NCBI RefSeq assembly: GCF_052180215.1
Contig: NZ_CP197471.1
Span: 2,514,001-2,578,000, forward strand
DNA length: 64,000 bases
Direction of reading: 5' to 3'
DNA from: Pseudoneobacillus sp052180215
Lineage (GTDB): Bacteria > Bacillota > Bacilli > Bacillales > Cytobacillaceae
The notes under the pieces are model-generated. The model was given only the letters and a program-made list of their open reading frames with translations. It did not search any database and was not told where the DNA came from. The position numbers and the translations under genes are program-made. Shown here piece by piece: positions 41,934 to 51,146 of the stretch. The stretch's first letter is position 1; every line of letters starts with the position of its first letter.

Positions 41934-42347
41934 TCAAAATTGCTTAGGATTGTTATTTTGTTGATCTTGATGCAGACTTTGATTCTGATGCTCATTTGAA
42001 TTGTTTTTTGGAGCAAGTTCACTGGAAAACTCTGCTAAGACAGCTTTGTCATTCATATTTAAAAAATTATTTATATCGTATTTCTTATCATATTTCTTTT
42101 TTATTTCATTTCGATTTCCAACAGGTTTTTGTTCTTCTCCCATTGATTCGAACATTTGCCCAATATTTGGTAAGGTATTACTCTTTTTACCTCTGTTAAG
42201 TAAATTCAATGCAATTGCACTAAATACAACACTAAGAAGGGAGGCCCAAATCATTCCACGACCACTCTTCTTCTTTCTAACGATTTTGAAGTTCATCTGA
42301 TTTTTCATCATTTTTAAAAGTGGATATATCCACTGTTGAGCATTCAT
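41934..42347 (-). CDS. Small single-pass membrane protein, unknown
   Basis: This is a 137-aa protein. A basic stretch (VRKKKSGRG) precedes one TM helix (MIWASLLSVVFSAIALNLL, about residues 32-50). The tail is hydrophilic, with an Asn/Gln-rich end (NEHQNQSLHQDQQNNN). ATG 42347 follows AAAGGAAG by eight bases. The longer frame upstream overlaps a good plus-strand gene, so I reject it. I do not recognise a family. Confidence 0.65.
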   Translation of the reverse strand: MNAQQWIYPLLKMMKNQMNFKIVRKKKSGRGMIWASLLSVVFSAIALNLLNRGKKSNTLPNIGQMFESMGEEQKPVGNRNEIKKKYDKKYDINNFLNMNDKAVLAEFSSELAPKNNSNEHQNQSLHQDQQNNNPKQF

Positions 42348-42569
42348 AAATAGCACTTCCTTTATATTGGTGTAAAGAATAACCCTAACATTATTAGGTT
42401 TACCTTTACTTGTCCTATCATACTTGGTAAAACCACTTCTATATTGCAGAAAAATGGAAATGATAGAAGATAAGATACAAACGAGAAAAAATATGAGATA
42501 ATAAAAAAAAGGGAAGAAATCATTATTCTCCTTCCTTAATTTTAAGTCCATACAATGGGGAGGAAGTAG

Positions 42570-42746
42570 ATGAAACAAAATAATAAGTTCATTAAAGGGG
42601 AAAAAGTTACCTTACCTATTACTGGAGAGACGGTAACCATCAACAAAATTAGTTATGTACAGCATATGAAAAAATTTACTTATACTATCTTAGAAAAACC
42701 TTCAACATTTTATTTTGAAGAAGAAATAAGTAAATTAACGGATTAA
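42570..42746 (+). CDS. Small hypothetical protein
   Basis: This is a 58-aa protein (opening MKQNNKFIKGEKVTLPITG, closing FYFEEEISKLTD). Predicted beta-rich with a small SH3-like feel, but I cannot name it. The start is six bases after GGGGAGG, one of the best ribosome sites in the region. It is divergent from the small membrane protein at 41934-42347. Confidence 0.65.
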   Translation: MKQNNKFIKGEKVTLPITGETVTINKISYVQHMKKFTYTILEKPSTFYFEEEISKLTD

Positions 42747-42776
42747 TAGCATTATTTACTATTGTATAATGTTCAG

Positions 42777-42903
42777 GCAAATGTTATATTAATGAAGCGA
42801 TGAGCTGAATTGTGTAAGCCGAGAACAAGTCTTAAATGACAAAGCACGATGTGGCGTGCGTTCTCGCCTCAATACGCAAAGCCCCCTTAATGGGGGCTTT
42901 TTT
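42777..42903 (+). ncRNA. Candidate structured small RNA, about 127 nt
   Basis: A TATAAT box at 42765-42770 would start a transcript near 42777. The RNA can form GTGTA/TACGC and CGAGAAC/GTTCTCG stems around a GCACG/CGTGC hairpin, and ends with a strong terminator AAAGCCCCC/GGGGGCTTT (42878-42900) plus T run. No ORF of note lies inside. The -35 region is weak, and the terminator could instead belong to the small gene upstream. I do not recognise a known family. Confidence 0.45.
42878..42903 (+). terminator. Strong terminator ending the candidate small RNA
   Basis: AAAGCCCCC (42878-42886), five bases, GGGGGCTTT (42892-42900) and a T run. Confidence 0.9.
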
Positions 42904-42956
42904 CTTGTTTATTAAATAAGCTAACCCTAAATAATACGAGGTTAGCTTTTGTTGAT

Positions 42957-43193
42957 TTACGAATTGGAATTTATTGCAATATATACCATATAAGCTAATG
43001 CTAAACCAATTCCTATTATATAGGCTAAAAAAACAGGATTACGTAAGATTGGATGATCTTGGATTTTTTCACTAACTTGCGCATCGTATTCCCCTTGGTA
43101 TTTCTGCCTTCTTGAAACCTTTGTGGTATATATTAAACCAATTGACAATACAATAACAGCAATAATACTTAGAACAAATTCCCAATGAAACAA
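42957..43193 (-). CDS. Two-helix membrane protein, unknown
   Basis: This is a 78-aa protein with two TM helices (about residues 5-24 and 53-73) joined by a basic, cytoplasmic-type loop (TKVSRRQKYQGEYDAQ). Start is TTG 43193, seven bases after AAGGGGTG. I do not recognise the family. No operon partner is evident. Confidence 0.65.
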   Translation of the reverse strand: MFHWEFVLSIIAVIVLSIGLIYTTKVSRRQKYQGEYDAQVSEKIQDHPILRNPVFLAYIIGIGLALAYMVYIAINSNS

Positions 43194-43347
43194 GAAATTT
43201 CACCCCTTTTAATATGGACCTTACTTTTACAATTCCACAAAAGGTTTACCAGTATGCAATAGATGTAAAGGGAAAGATTACTTCCTCGTTTGAGAATTTG
43301 TTTTTTTAAAGAGAATTTAAAGATGCTCTTTTAGCCGCAAACAATTT

Positions 43348-44172
43348 TTATAACCATTTATTTGCCCAGTCCTTCACCTGTTTTAGTTCTTCTTCAGTTC
43401 TTTTTCCTTTTAAATCTCTTAGCATCCGATAACCTGCCCAGGCAAAAAATTGGTCTAATTCAGTCTGTTTACCAGCTATTTCTTGATACCCCATTATCCA
43501 GCCTTTTTCAAACTCCAATAATAATTCCAAGTTCCTTTTAAACGGTGACCCCACCCTTTTTCCTTCTAATTGTAAAATTGATTTTGTTCTTGCAATATCA
43601 AACCTTTTATCACCAACAGACGCATTTGCCCAGTCAATTACTGATATTATTTTACCATTATCTGTTAATACATTAAGGGGATGAAAATCTAAGTGAAGTA
43701 CGGATGGATGATTCTCTATTCTTAAACAATCCTGAAAAAGGGATTCTTCACTCCCTTTCAGAGGAATTAACCAAGATTTTTGTTGATTTATGATTTCTTT
43801 TACTGGAATTAAATGAATGTTGGCTTGGGTTTTTCCAAATTCAATTCCTAAGTTTAAAGCATTTTCAGGCTGTTCTAATAAGACCTTTAATAGAGGTTGT
43901 CCATTCGACCACTCCATAATCATAACGGAATAATTTTTGTGAGTTTGGACAGATTTAATAGTAGGTACAAGTATTCCATGTTCACGGACATATTCCATAA
44001 ATACTTTTTCATTACGAAATTGCTGATAACCAAAAAGGGGAAGAATACGTACGGCAAAGGTACCTTCTTTTGTCACTATTTTATATACCGAACTATCTTC
44101 TCCCCCATAGACCACTTCAATTGATTGTACATCTTTTGAGATTTCTAATATTAATGATTCCATACTACTCAT
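43348..44172 (-). CDS. APH-family phosphotransferase
   Basis: This is a 274-aa kinase-like protein of the aminoglycoside/choline phosphotransferase fold. The catalytic loop HLDFHPLNVL (about residue 170) and the metal Asp in ISVIDWANA (about 190) are intact. An ATP-binding Lys/Arg region precedes (FAVRILPLFGYQQF). The substrate is unknown; resistance is not implied. ATG follows AGGGGA. It sits 29 bp downstream of an acetyltransferase gene, possibly in one transcript. Confidence 0.85.
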   Translation of the reverse strand: MSSMESLILEISKDVQSIEVVYGGEDSSVYKIVTKEGTFAVRILPLFGYQQFRNEKVFMEYVREHGILVPTIKSVQTHKNYSVMIMEWSNGQPLLKVLLEQPENALNLGIEFGKTQANIHLIPVKEIINQQKSWLIPLKGSEESLFQDCLRIENHPSVLHLDFHPLNVLTDNGKIISVIDWANASVGDKRFDIARTKSILQLEGKRVGSPFKRNLELLLEFEKGWIMGYQEIAGKQTELDQFFAWAGYRMLRDLKGKRTEEELKQVKDWANKWL

Positions 44173-44201
44173 TAATAAATTCCCCTATTCAAATTAATTT
44201 T

Positions 44202-44606
44202 CTATTTTCCGCCTTGAAAAGAATAATTTCTTACCATCATTCCATGAGCTTTCATCATTTGAAATCGATCGTAATAATTTTGAAGCTGTTGGTCACACAG
44301 TAAATCAATCATATATATACGATCCAGTTCACTAAGCATTAATTTTACCAACTCACTACCGATTCCTTTATCCTGATATTCCGGAAGGACTTCCAATAAA
44401 GGTATATAAGCAGATAATACTCCGTCACTTATAGCGGTAATAAATCCAATTACTTTATCTGTTTTTTCATCAATCGCTACATAGCATCGATAACTATTTT
44501 TCATTAACTCTAATTGTTTTTGTGGAGAAGGCGATTTTGGCCATCCTACAAAAAATCCTTCGATCATTCCCTCAGAAACTTCATCCATATTTTTCGTGTA
44601 TCGCAT
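44202..44606 (-). CDS. GNAT-family N-acetyltransferase
   Basis: This is a 134-aa acetyltransferase. The acetyl-CoA site is visible in LEVLPEYQDKGIGSELVKLM (motif A, about residues 72-91). The N-terminal half contains CYVAIDEKTDKVIGFITAI. Substrate is unknown. It lies just upstream of the phosphotransferase gene. Confidence 0.85.
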   Translation of the reverse strand: MRYTKNMDEVSEGMIEGFFVGWPKSPSPQKQLELMKNSYRCYVAIDEKTDKVIGFITAISDGVLSAYIPLLEVLPEYQDKGIGSELVKLMLSELDRIYMIDLLCDQQLQNYYDRFQMMKAHGMMVRNYSFQGGK

Positions 44607-44697
44607 GAATTTTCACTCCAATTTTATATTTTCATTTTCAATAAAAATATAAAATGGATATTAATAAAATAATAACCCCATCGTATTGCCTCCAATT

Positions 44698-46014
44698 TTA
44701 ATGAGATTCTAAAAGATTTCTCTTTCGTTTACCTGTTTTTACGATAGAAACACCAATTGTTAATATAGGAAGAATCCAAAGAAATACAGCATATGAAAAA
44801 TATTCAAATATGGACACACCCATAATGGTACTACACATAATTGTTAATACACTCCAAGGAACTATGCCAGGAAATAGCATGGTAGAATCCCCCATTACTC
44901 TCGCTAGTTCCTCATTACTATATTTAGCAGACCAATGTGCTAAAAATGATCTGCCAGTTAAAATAATCGGTAATGTTTGATTTGCAGCAACTAGAGTAAT
45001 TCCTAAGGTGGCGATCATTGTTTTAATCGTATCATTCAATAAAGAATGAGATGCTTGTAACCACCGATCTAAAAGGGTTTGAATAACCTTTAATTCTTCT
45101 AAAAGCCCATTATAAGCACCAGCTAAAGCTAAAAATAAAAGCAATAAGTACATATTTGCTAAACCACCACCAAGTCCATCAATACCTTCCCAAAGTGATG
45201 TAAGCAATTCCCCTATTTTTATGCCATCTAAAAAGGAAAGAAAACAGGCTATTGTGATACTAAAAATAAATGCATATAAAATTTTATATCTAAATAGAAC
45301 CATTACAATAAGAACTATAGGTGGTAAAAACTTAATAAATGACAATTCCATCTTTTCACTGCTATAGATGGTTATTGAAAAATTATGTAAAAAATGGATA
45401 TCTAAAAAGCGATAAAAAATAATTCCAAGTACAATGGCAAGAACTGTTGTTAAAGACATGGCTTTCCATTGTTTTTTTACTGTAATTTCAACAGTATGTG
45501 CTAATAGTTGATGTGCGCTAGAAAATGGGGATGTTCGATCTCCAACAAAAGCTCCTGAAACTAATGCACCTGCTACGATATCACTTGGAAGATGTAAAGC
45601 TATGGCTGTTCCCATTATCGGGATCCCGATTGAACTTAAGGTTCCAACAGAAGTGCCTAATATCATAGAAAAAAATAAAGCGATAATAAAAGATAATGTA
45701 AAAAAATAATCAGGGGTAATAATATTTAAGGCTATGGTAACCATCTGGTTAATAGTGCCAGCATGAAACCATGATGGCAATAAAAAGCCTACAAGAAATA
45801 GAATCCAAATCACACCACTAGTCCTTTGTACTCCTCTTTTACAGATACTGAAAATTTCCTTATTTTTCACTCCCTTACTTTTGGCCAAAAACACCAACAG
45901 TATAAAGCCAGGTAAAAAACCTAGAACTAGCGGTTCATGGAAAGAAACGGAAATTAAAACACCTACTAAGGTAACAGATAATAACAAAAGTATTTGTAGA
46001 TTCGAAAACTTCAG
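44698..46014 (-). CDS. NhaC-family Na+/H+ antiporter, possible CTG start
   Basis: This is a membrane protein of about 438 aa with some ten to twelve TM segments. The family marks are SVGTLSSIGIPIMGTAIAL, GAFVGDRTSPFSSAHQL and GITLVAANQTLPIILTGR. The first TTG (45987) lacks a ribosome site and would cut into the first helix. An in-frame CTG at 46014 lies exactly seven bases after AGGAGG and gives a normal N-terminus (MKFSNLQ, then the helix). No ATG, GTG or TTG lies in between. It may exchange Na+ or organic acids (malate/lactate relatives) for protons. Confidence 0.85.
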   Translation of the reverse strand: MKFSNLQILLLLSVTLVGVLISVSFHEPLVLGFLPGFILLVFLAKSKGVKNKEIFSICKRGVQRTSGVIWILFLVGFLLPSWFHAGTINQMVTIALNIITPDYFFTLSFIIALFFSMILGTSVGTLSSIGIPIMGTAIALHLPSDIVAGALVSGAFVGDRTSPFSSAHQLLAHTVEITVKKQWKAMSLTTVLAIVLGIIFYRFLDIHFLHNFSITIYSSEKMELSFIKFLPPIVLIVMVLFRYKILYAFIFSITIACFLSFLDGIKIGELLTSLWEGIDGLGGGLANMYLLLLFLALAGAYNGLLEELKVIQTLLDRWLQASHSLLNDTIKTMIATLGITLVAANQTLPIILTGRSFLAHWSAKYSNEELARVMGDSTMLFPGIVPWSVLTIMCSTIMGVSIFEYFSYAVFLWILPILTIGVSIVKTGKRKRNLLESH

Positions 46015-46168
46015 ATTAAACCCTCCTAATACAAGTACAAAGCAAAAATAATAATTAGTTCAAAATTATTTTTTTCATGTTTTAGTCATCTTTTTCGGTT
46101 GTATTACCAATTTTATATTAAAATACGATTATATCTAAATTTTATTATACTTGAAGGGAATGTCCTCA

Positions 46169-46573
46169 GTGTCAAAAGTTTATAAATGGGGAAAACTCAT
46201 ACTCCAAATAGCCACACTATGTATAATCAATGAAATAGGCTATTTTTTTGTACATGTATTAAACCTTCCAATTCCGGGTAATGTACTTGGAATGATAATC
46301 CTTTTAGTATTATTAGCATCAGGTGTTATTAAGTTAAAATGGATTGAAGAAGGTTCAAATCTTTTAATAAAATATTTAGCTTTCTTTTTTATACCGATTT
46401 CGGTTGGTTTAATAAATTTTGGACCTTTATTTTTAAAAAGTGGCTTTGTTATCGCCATTGTGTTAATAGGAAGTGCAATTACCGGTATACTTATAACTGG
46501 TAGTACATCTGGATTTTTGGCTTCAAGGAAGAAGGATGATGATCATGAAACTCATATTCATTACGGTGCTTAA
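46169..46573 (+). CDS. cidA: CidA/LrgA-family holin-like protein
   Basis: This is a 134-aa membrane protein with four TM segments. The typical block NLPIPGNVLGMIIL (about residues 35-48) is present, as is FFFIPISVGLINF. GTG 46169 lies ten bases after AAGGG; ATG 46160 is an alternative. CidA/LrgA proteins control murein hydrolase activity and, in Bacillus, pyruvate or acetate-related export (PftAB). The partner cidB overlaps by 29 bases. No LytSR genes are present. Confidence 0.85.
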   Translation: MSKVYKWGKLILQIATLCIINEIGYFFVHVLNLPIPGNVLGMIILLVLLASGVIKLKWIEEGSNLLIKYLAFFFIPISVGLINFGPLFLKSGFVIAIVLIGSAITGILITGSTSGFLASRKKDDDHETHIHYGA

Positions 46574-47231
46574 TATTTTAATCACAATAGGTGCGTTTAC
46601 GTTATCTAGATTTGCAAACAAAAAATATCCTTCTCCCTTTACAACCCCAGTATTTTTCAGCACATTGTTAATTATTATCGTGTTTCTTACCATCGGAATA
46701 GATTATGAAGAGTATGGACCGGCCAAAAAGATATTATCTTTCATGCTTGGACCAGCAACAGTAGCTCTTGCTGTACCACTATACAAAAATCGGAAAATTA
46801 TATTTAAATATATTTTTCCAGCTAGCACTGGGCTTATTCTTGGCTCACTTTCTACCATCTATAGTGCTGTCTTAATTAGTAAGATGTTACATTTGCCTAA
46901 TGCGATTATCACATCCATAAGTATTAAATCCGTAACTGTTCCAGTTGCAGTAGAGGTGGCAAAAATTATTGGTGCTGATCCATCCTTAACAGCTGTCTTC
47001 GTCATTGTAACAGGTATTATTGGTTCTATGATAGGACCTTGGATCATGAATCTATTTAGGATTTCAAATCCTCTTTCTCGTGGATTAGCTCTAGGAACCA
47101 TCTCACATGGGATTGGAACGGCAGAAGCAGTAACGGAAGGTGAATTGCAGGGAGCTATTTCTGGAGCTGCAATGGCATTATCAGCCATTTTCACCTCACT
47201 TATTGCTCCTTTTATACATTATCTTTACTAA
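46545..47231 (+). CDS. cidB: CidB/LrgB-family protein
   Basis: This is a 228-aa partner of the CidA-like protein with about seven TM segments. The family core SIKSVTVPVAVEVAKIIG and LGTISHGIGTAEAV is present. The start at 46545 follows AAGGA within the overlap of the two genes. Together they form a CidAB/LrgAB or PftAB-type pair. Which of these roles applies cannot be told from sequence. No terminator is evident before the converging gene. Confidence 0.88.
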   Translation: MKLIFITVLNILITIGAFTLSRFANKKYPSPFTTPVFFSTLLIIIVFLTIGIDYEEYGPAKKILSFMLGPATVALAVPLYKNRKIIFKYIFPASTGLILGSLSTIYSAVLISKMLHLPNAIITSISIKSVTVPVAVEVAKIIGADPSLTAVFVIVTGIIGSMIGPWIMNLFRISNPLSRGLALGTISHGIGTAEAVTEGELQGAISGAAMALSAIFTSLIAPFIHYLY

Positions 47232-47234
47232 ATT

Positions 47235-48128
47235 TTAATAGTTTTCTATTATTACTACACTTCTCTCATTGCTGCTAGTAAATAAATGAGATTGTAAAAA
47301 TTCATCTTCAAATTTTAAAAATTCTAATGTTTTTATGTCTTTAGGAACTGGTTGGTTTAATTCAAAGATATAGGTATTTTCCCCTTTTTGATAAACTGAG
47401 GGTAAACTACTTTTCTTAAAGGTATAAATTCGTGATTGATCATCACGAAGGAGAAATATATTTTGCTCTTTCAAATTTTCATCTTTACTGTCTATGATCA
47501 AACTTAGTTGCCCTCCACCTTGATTGGTTGTTAATGATTGTATTTTATATGTAAGCTTATCCTCCGCAATAGACTTATTTATAGTGTATAGATGTTCCTT
47601 CTCACCTTTAAATGTTGGAACTTCTGTATTTTTGGAAGTAGGGTCAGGAATGGTAAATTCAGTTCCCATCACTGTTATTTTTTCTGGCCAAAAGTCTTTA
47701 GGAAACACACTCCGTTTCGATGTAACAGCATACCTTGAAATACTCCCTTTATATCCATCTAGTGCACCTTCCGTCCAAAGTTTATCTACTAAAATATACT
47801 TCTTATTTTTATATTCTAATGTAGGAGAAAAAAATCTTGGCATATAGGAATAGTAAGTATCGTTTAAAAACTTCGTCTCAAAGACAGCAATAAATTTTCC
47901 GTTTTGCCACCCAATACCTTCTAAAGTTACAATTGTATCAAACGGACGATTCGGAAAACTATATTTAATCGTTTCTTTATGATTTACATAATAAAAAATA
48001 TCCTCTTTTTCTTTTTCACTTTTTTCTTTACTCTTCGATTCCCCTTCAATAATGAAAGCTGCTAGAAACATAAGTATGAGTAAGGATAAACCTATAATAA
48101 GATTGCGTTTGGGAACCATTTTTTTCAT
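47235..48128 (-). CDS. Membrane-anchored protein, unknown
   Basis: This is a 297-aa protein with one N-terminal TM helix (LIIGLSLLILMFLAAFII, about residues 9-26), a charged linker and a beta-rich exterior domain of about 250 residues. I do not recognise a family. The start at 48128 follows GGGAGG. It converges with cidB with three bases between them. Confidence 0.65.
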   Translation of the reverse strand: MKKMVPKRNLIIGLSLLILMFLAAFIIEGESKSKEKSEKEKEDIFYYVNHKETIKYSFPNRPFDTIVTLEGIGWQNGKFIAVFETKFLNDTYYSYMPRFFSPTLEYKNKKYILVDKLWTEGALDGYKGSISRYAVTSKRSVFPKDFWPEKITVMGTEFTIPDPTSKNTEVPTFKGEKEHLYTINKSIAEDKLTYKIQSLTTNQGGGQLSLIIDSKDENLKEQNIFLLRDDQSRIYTFKKSSLPSVYQKGENTYIFELNQPVPKDIKTLEFLKFEDEFLQSHLFTSSNERSVVIIENY

Positions 48129-48307
48129 AGTACCTCCCATATTTTTCTTATAAATACAATTTTTAGGCCCTATTTAGAACTTTCCTCTCAAATTATACCT
48201 TTTTCTGGATAAAAACTACAATTATACTAATTTTTGCAATAACCCTTGAAAGCCTTAGTTTAATTGTTTATGATATTTTTTATATCCTTTACAAATGAGG
48301 CGAAAGA

Positions 48308-49087
48308 ATGATTCAAAAATTAACCAAACAACATCACGATGAAGTTATGAAGTTTTTAAGTACAGAACCATCAATCAATCTATTTATCATTGGAGATATT
48401 GAAGCATTCGGTTATGAAACAGATTTCCAAGAGTTATGGGGAGAACTTGATGAAAAAAACGAAATTAAAGCGGTGCTTCTTCGTTTTTATAATTCCTTTA
48501 TCCCTTATGCAAAAGCCGATTTTGATATTGATGGTTTCCTAACTATTATGCATAGTAGACATGAAAAATTAATGCTTTCTGGTAAAGCAGATATTGTTGA
48601 AAAGTTTGAAAATAGAGGACTTTCTCTAGGAAAGAAACAAGTAACTTATTTTGCTGAGTGTAAAAGCGATAAATATTTGGGTCAGTCCCATTTAGAAATA
48701 AAGAAAGCAACAATTAATGATATTGATCGTATTATCGAGCTTAGAAGTACAATTGAAGAGTTTATGGTTAATCCGAATGCAAAGGAAATGTTATTATCTT
48801 CTATGCAATCCAATACAGCGCGAACATACTATACAGAGGAAAACGGAAAAATTACCGCTTGTGTTTCCACTACTGCAGAAAACTCATTATCAGCCATGAT
48901 CGTAGGAGTATGTACAAGAAAAGAGTATAGACGTAAAGGATTGGCAACAGGTATTATGCAGAAGTTATTTAAAGAAATATTAGAGGAAGGAAAAGTGCTC
49001 TGTTTATTCTACGATAACCCAGAAGCAGGGAAAATTTACAAAAGACTAGGATTTATTGATATAGGTCAATGGACAATGTATAGATAA
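48308..49087 (+). CDS. GNAT-family acetyltransferase with N-terminal extension
   Basis: This is a 259-aa protein. The C-terminal GNAT domain (about residues 120-259) has the acetyl-CoA motif GVCTRKEYRRKGLATGIM and the closing NPEAGKIYKRLGFIDIG. The N-terminal 115 residues resemble the second, degenerate half of tandem GNAT proteins. Substrate is unknown. It ends with a strong terminator. Confidence 0.85.
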   Translation: MIQKLTKQHHDEVMKFLSTEPSINLFIIGDIEAFGYETDFQELWGELDEKNEIKAVLLRFYNSFIPYAKADFDIDGFLTIMHSRHEKLMLSGKADIVEKFENRGLSLGKKQVTYFAECKSDKYLGQSHLEIKKATINDIDRIIELRSTIEEFMVNPNAKEMLLSSMQSNTARTYYTEENGKITACVSTTAENSLSAMIVGVCTRKEYRRKGLATGIMQKLFKEILEEGKVLCLFYDNPEAGKIYKRLGFIDIGQWTMYR

Positions 49088-49093
49088 CAAAAA

Positions 49094-49138
49094 AAGAAGC
49101 CGTTCGTGTTTGTTTTTGACGAAGTCGGCTTCTTGTTT
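49094..49138 (+). terminator. Bidirectional terminator
   Basis: AAGAAGCCG (49094-49102) and CGGCTTCTT (49126-49134) pair, with an inner TTCGT/ACGAA extension, and T runs on both strands. It serves the GNAT gene and the converging FapA-like gene. Confidence 0.85.
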
Positions 49139-49144
49139 TATTTA

Positions 49145-50722
49145 TTATTCAAATAGTAGATGATTTTGCATACAATAAAAAGTTCCATTCACAGAAGAAT
49201 CCAAACGCCTTTTTAAGTGTTTTATTTGTAAAGTTGTTTCCGGAAAAGCAACTTGTATTACCGAAACTTGACCATCGCCTTTTGTTTCTAATAGAAATTC
49301 TAGGGATTTTTTTCTTTCATCTAAACGTTCAATATTCAGTAAATGTTGATCAAATTGACTTTTCAACTCAACCAATTGATCTAATTGTTGATTATTCAAT
49401 TGACTTAAATTGTTCTCGAGTTCCTTAATTGGATTTCTAATTTTATCAATTAATTGAAATTGTTCTTGGTAACACTCACTTATTTCATTTATTTCTGTTC
49501 TAATCATATCTCTGTTAATCCCTTCGATATGAATAATCGTTTTCCGTTCAAAATGGTTCCCAATTGTACCTGCAACTACTCTACCTTTCGCCTCAATCAC
49601 TCCACCTATTAATTTACCTTTAATAGGGTCTGTAAAAATGTTTTTCCCTTTTAATTCACTTCCAATCGAATAGATACCTATATGAATACTCTCTCCTGCT
49701 TCAATTAAAGACTCATTTGCATGCTTCACATAGACATTTTTGGCAGCCTTTATGATACTTACTTTTTTACCGAAGACTCCACCTTTTATGTAAACATCAC
49801 CTTGATGGGAAATAATTTTTTCGACACCACTGATTCCCAGCTCTCCTTGTATGGCAATATCTTTTGTTGCCACTACAGAATAACCGTCTTGGACAGTTCC
49901 TCTAACCGTTATGCTGCCCTCGAATTCAATATTTCCTGTTTCTACCCCTACATCCCCATTTATAATAAGATGTTCACCTACAGTAATTTTACATCCTTGA
50001 AATTCAACTACTCCATCTATAAGGGCACGTAATACCATTTTTTCATCTTCTTCATATTCTCCAACTGTTCTACGATCGTAGAGAAGATTTATGTTTTTGC
50101 CTGGTTTTGGTTCAACGACCTCCCCAGTTATGGTTCTTCCTTGACTACCCTTTGTCGGGGGGGTTTTTTCCCCAAGCCAATCTCCTTTTTTTACTTCATC
50201 AATAAAGTTCATGTCAAAAAAATCAGCTTTACCGTCACTTTTTATGGTTGGCTTTCGGTCAGCAAATTTATAATATTGCACTTTTGCATTTTCGCCATTA
50301 ACAGGGTAAATACCTTCTGCAATAAGAATATCCTTTTGTACTTCCAAATCCCCTTGAATAACTGAGGATAATATCCCTTCCGTTATACCATTTTCGTATA
50401 AGACATCTAAGATTTTATTTATATATGAATCTTTGCTTTCTACAAAATCTTTAATTGTAATATTTAATCGAATTTTGGCAGACATTTTATCAGGTGAGAT
50501 AAAGAGGTTGATTAACGGTCTCCATCCTCCTATTTGAACCTTTTTATTTTCACCACATTCCAGTGCCTCTTTTAAAATAGTAAATTTAGTAATAGTTATT
50601 CTTGGGATATTTAAAAGAATCTGTTGAAATTCTTTCAAACCACAACCTATTTGAAACACACTTAAGAAAACGACACCTTTTTCCTCTTCCAATAGAATAT
50701 TATCGTCTTTGTATATTTCCAT
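49145..50722 (-). CDS. FapA/DUF342-family protein
   Basis: This is a 525-aa protein of the FapA (flagellar assembly protein A, DUF342) family. A beta-helical centre (ILTADGDVGVETGNIEF-like turns; here LIINGDVGVETGNIEFEG and GVFGKKVSIIKAAKNVYV) and a coiled-coil near 400-470 (ENNLSQLNNQQLDQLVELK) are visible. Despite the name many are not flagellar; no flagellar genes are near. The start could be ATG 50731. The role is unknown. Confidence 0.8.
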   Translation of the reverse strand: MEIYKDDNILLEEEKGVVFLSVFQIGCGLKEFQQILLNIPRITITKFTILKEALECGENKKVQIGGWRPLINLFISPDKMSAKIRLNITIKDFVESKDSYINKILDVLYENGITEGILSSVIQGDLEVQKDILIAEGIYPVNGENAKVQYYKFADRKPTIKSDGKADFFDMNFIDEVKKGDWLGEKTPPTKGSQGRTITGEVVEPKPGKNINLLYDRRTVGEYEEDEKMVLRALIDGVVEFQGCKITVGEHLIINGDVGVETGNIEFEGSITVRGTVQDGYSVVATKDIAIQGELGISGVEKIISHQGDVYIKGGVFGKKVSIIKAAKNVYVKHANESLIEAGESIHIGIYSIGSELKGKNIFTDPIKGKLIGGVIEAKGRVVAGTIGNHFERKTIIHIEGINRDMIRTEINEISECYQEQFQLIDKIRNPIKELENNLSQLNNQQLDQLVELKSQFDQHLLNIERLDERKKSLEFLLETKGDGQVSVIQVAFPETTLQIKHLKRRLDSSVNGTFYCMQNHLLFE

Positions 50723-50860
50723 ATTCACCATTCCAGACTACCTAAGTTACTATCATTATACTGAAAACAACTATGTTTTTGTAAATAATTAAATGAAAAT
50801 TGCTATTTTTCTTTATAAAAAAATTTCCTAGGGAAGCGCAGAATCTGACAAAAAGGTATT

Positions 50861-50884
50861 AAAAAACTCCCGATAATTCGGGAG
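50861..50884 (-). terminator. Terminator after small DUF4025-like gene
   Basis: CTCCCGA and TCGGGAG (50867-50884) form a 7-bp stem with a 4-nt loop; six T follow on the minus strand. Confidence 0.8.
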
Positions 50885-50911
50885 CTTAGGACAAAAAGGG
50901 CAAACGTTAGT

Positions 50912-51064
50912 TTAGGATGGGTCCACTTCATCATAGGATAATGTGGTCACACTTGTATATTCACCCTTTTCAATTTCTTGTTTTGTTGCTGATTCCTCTA
51001 ATTCCTCTTGATCATTCATTCCTGGAGCAACGGTAGGAGATAACTCCTTATTATCTCTTTGCAT
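50912..51064 (-). CDS. Small acidic protein (DUF4025-like)
   Basis: This is a 50-aa acidic protein (LSPTVAPGMNDQEELEE, then GEYTSVTTLSYDEVDPS). It resembles the small Bacillus proteins I know as DUF4025, of unknown function. ATG 51064 follows GAAGGGTGG by five bases. Its own terminator follows. Confidence 0.6.
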   Translation of the reverse strand: MQRDNKELSPTVAPGMNDQEELEESATKQEIEKGEYTSVTTLSYDEVDPS

Positions 51065-51146
51065 AAATACCACCCTTCTCACTTACTTTCTACATTTAAC
51101 AAGGTTTATTTTATGTAATAGGAATGGAATAATACTCAAAGGTTTT

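Noticed and set aside
42348..42578. N-terminal extension of the small membrane protein frame
   Set aside because: It overlaps the divergent small gene with a strong ribosome site, while ATG 42347 has its own.
43348..44172. Antibiotic-resistance kinase
   Set aside because: The fold fits, but the context and sequence give no sign of a resistance gene.
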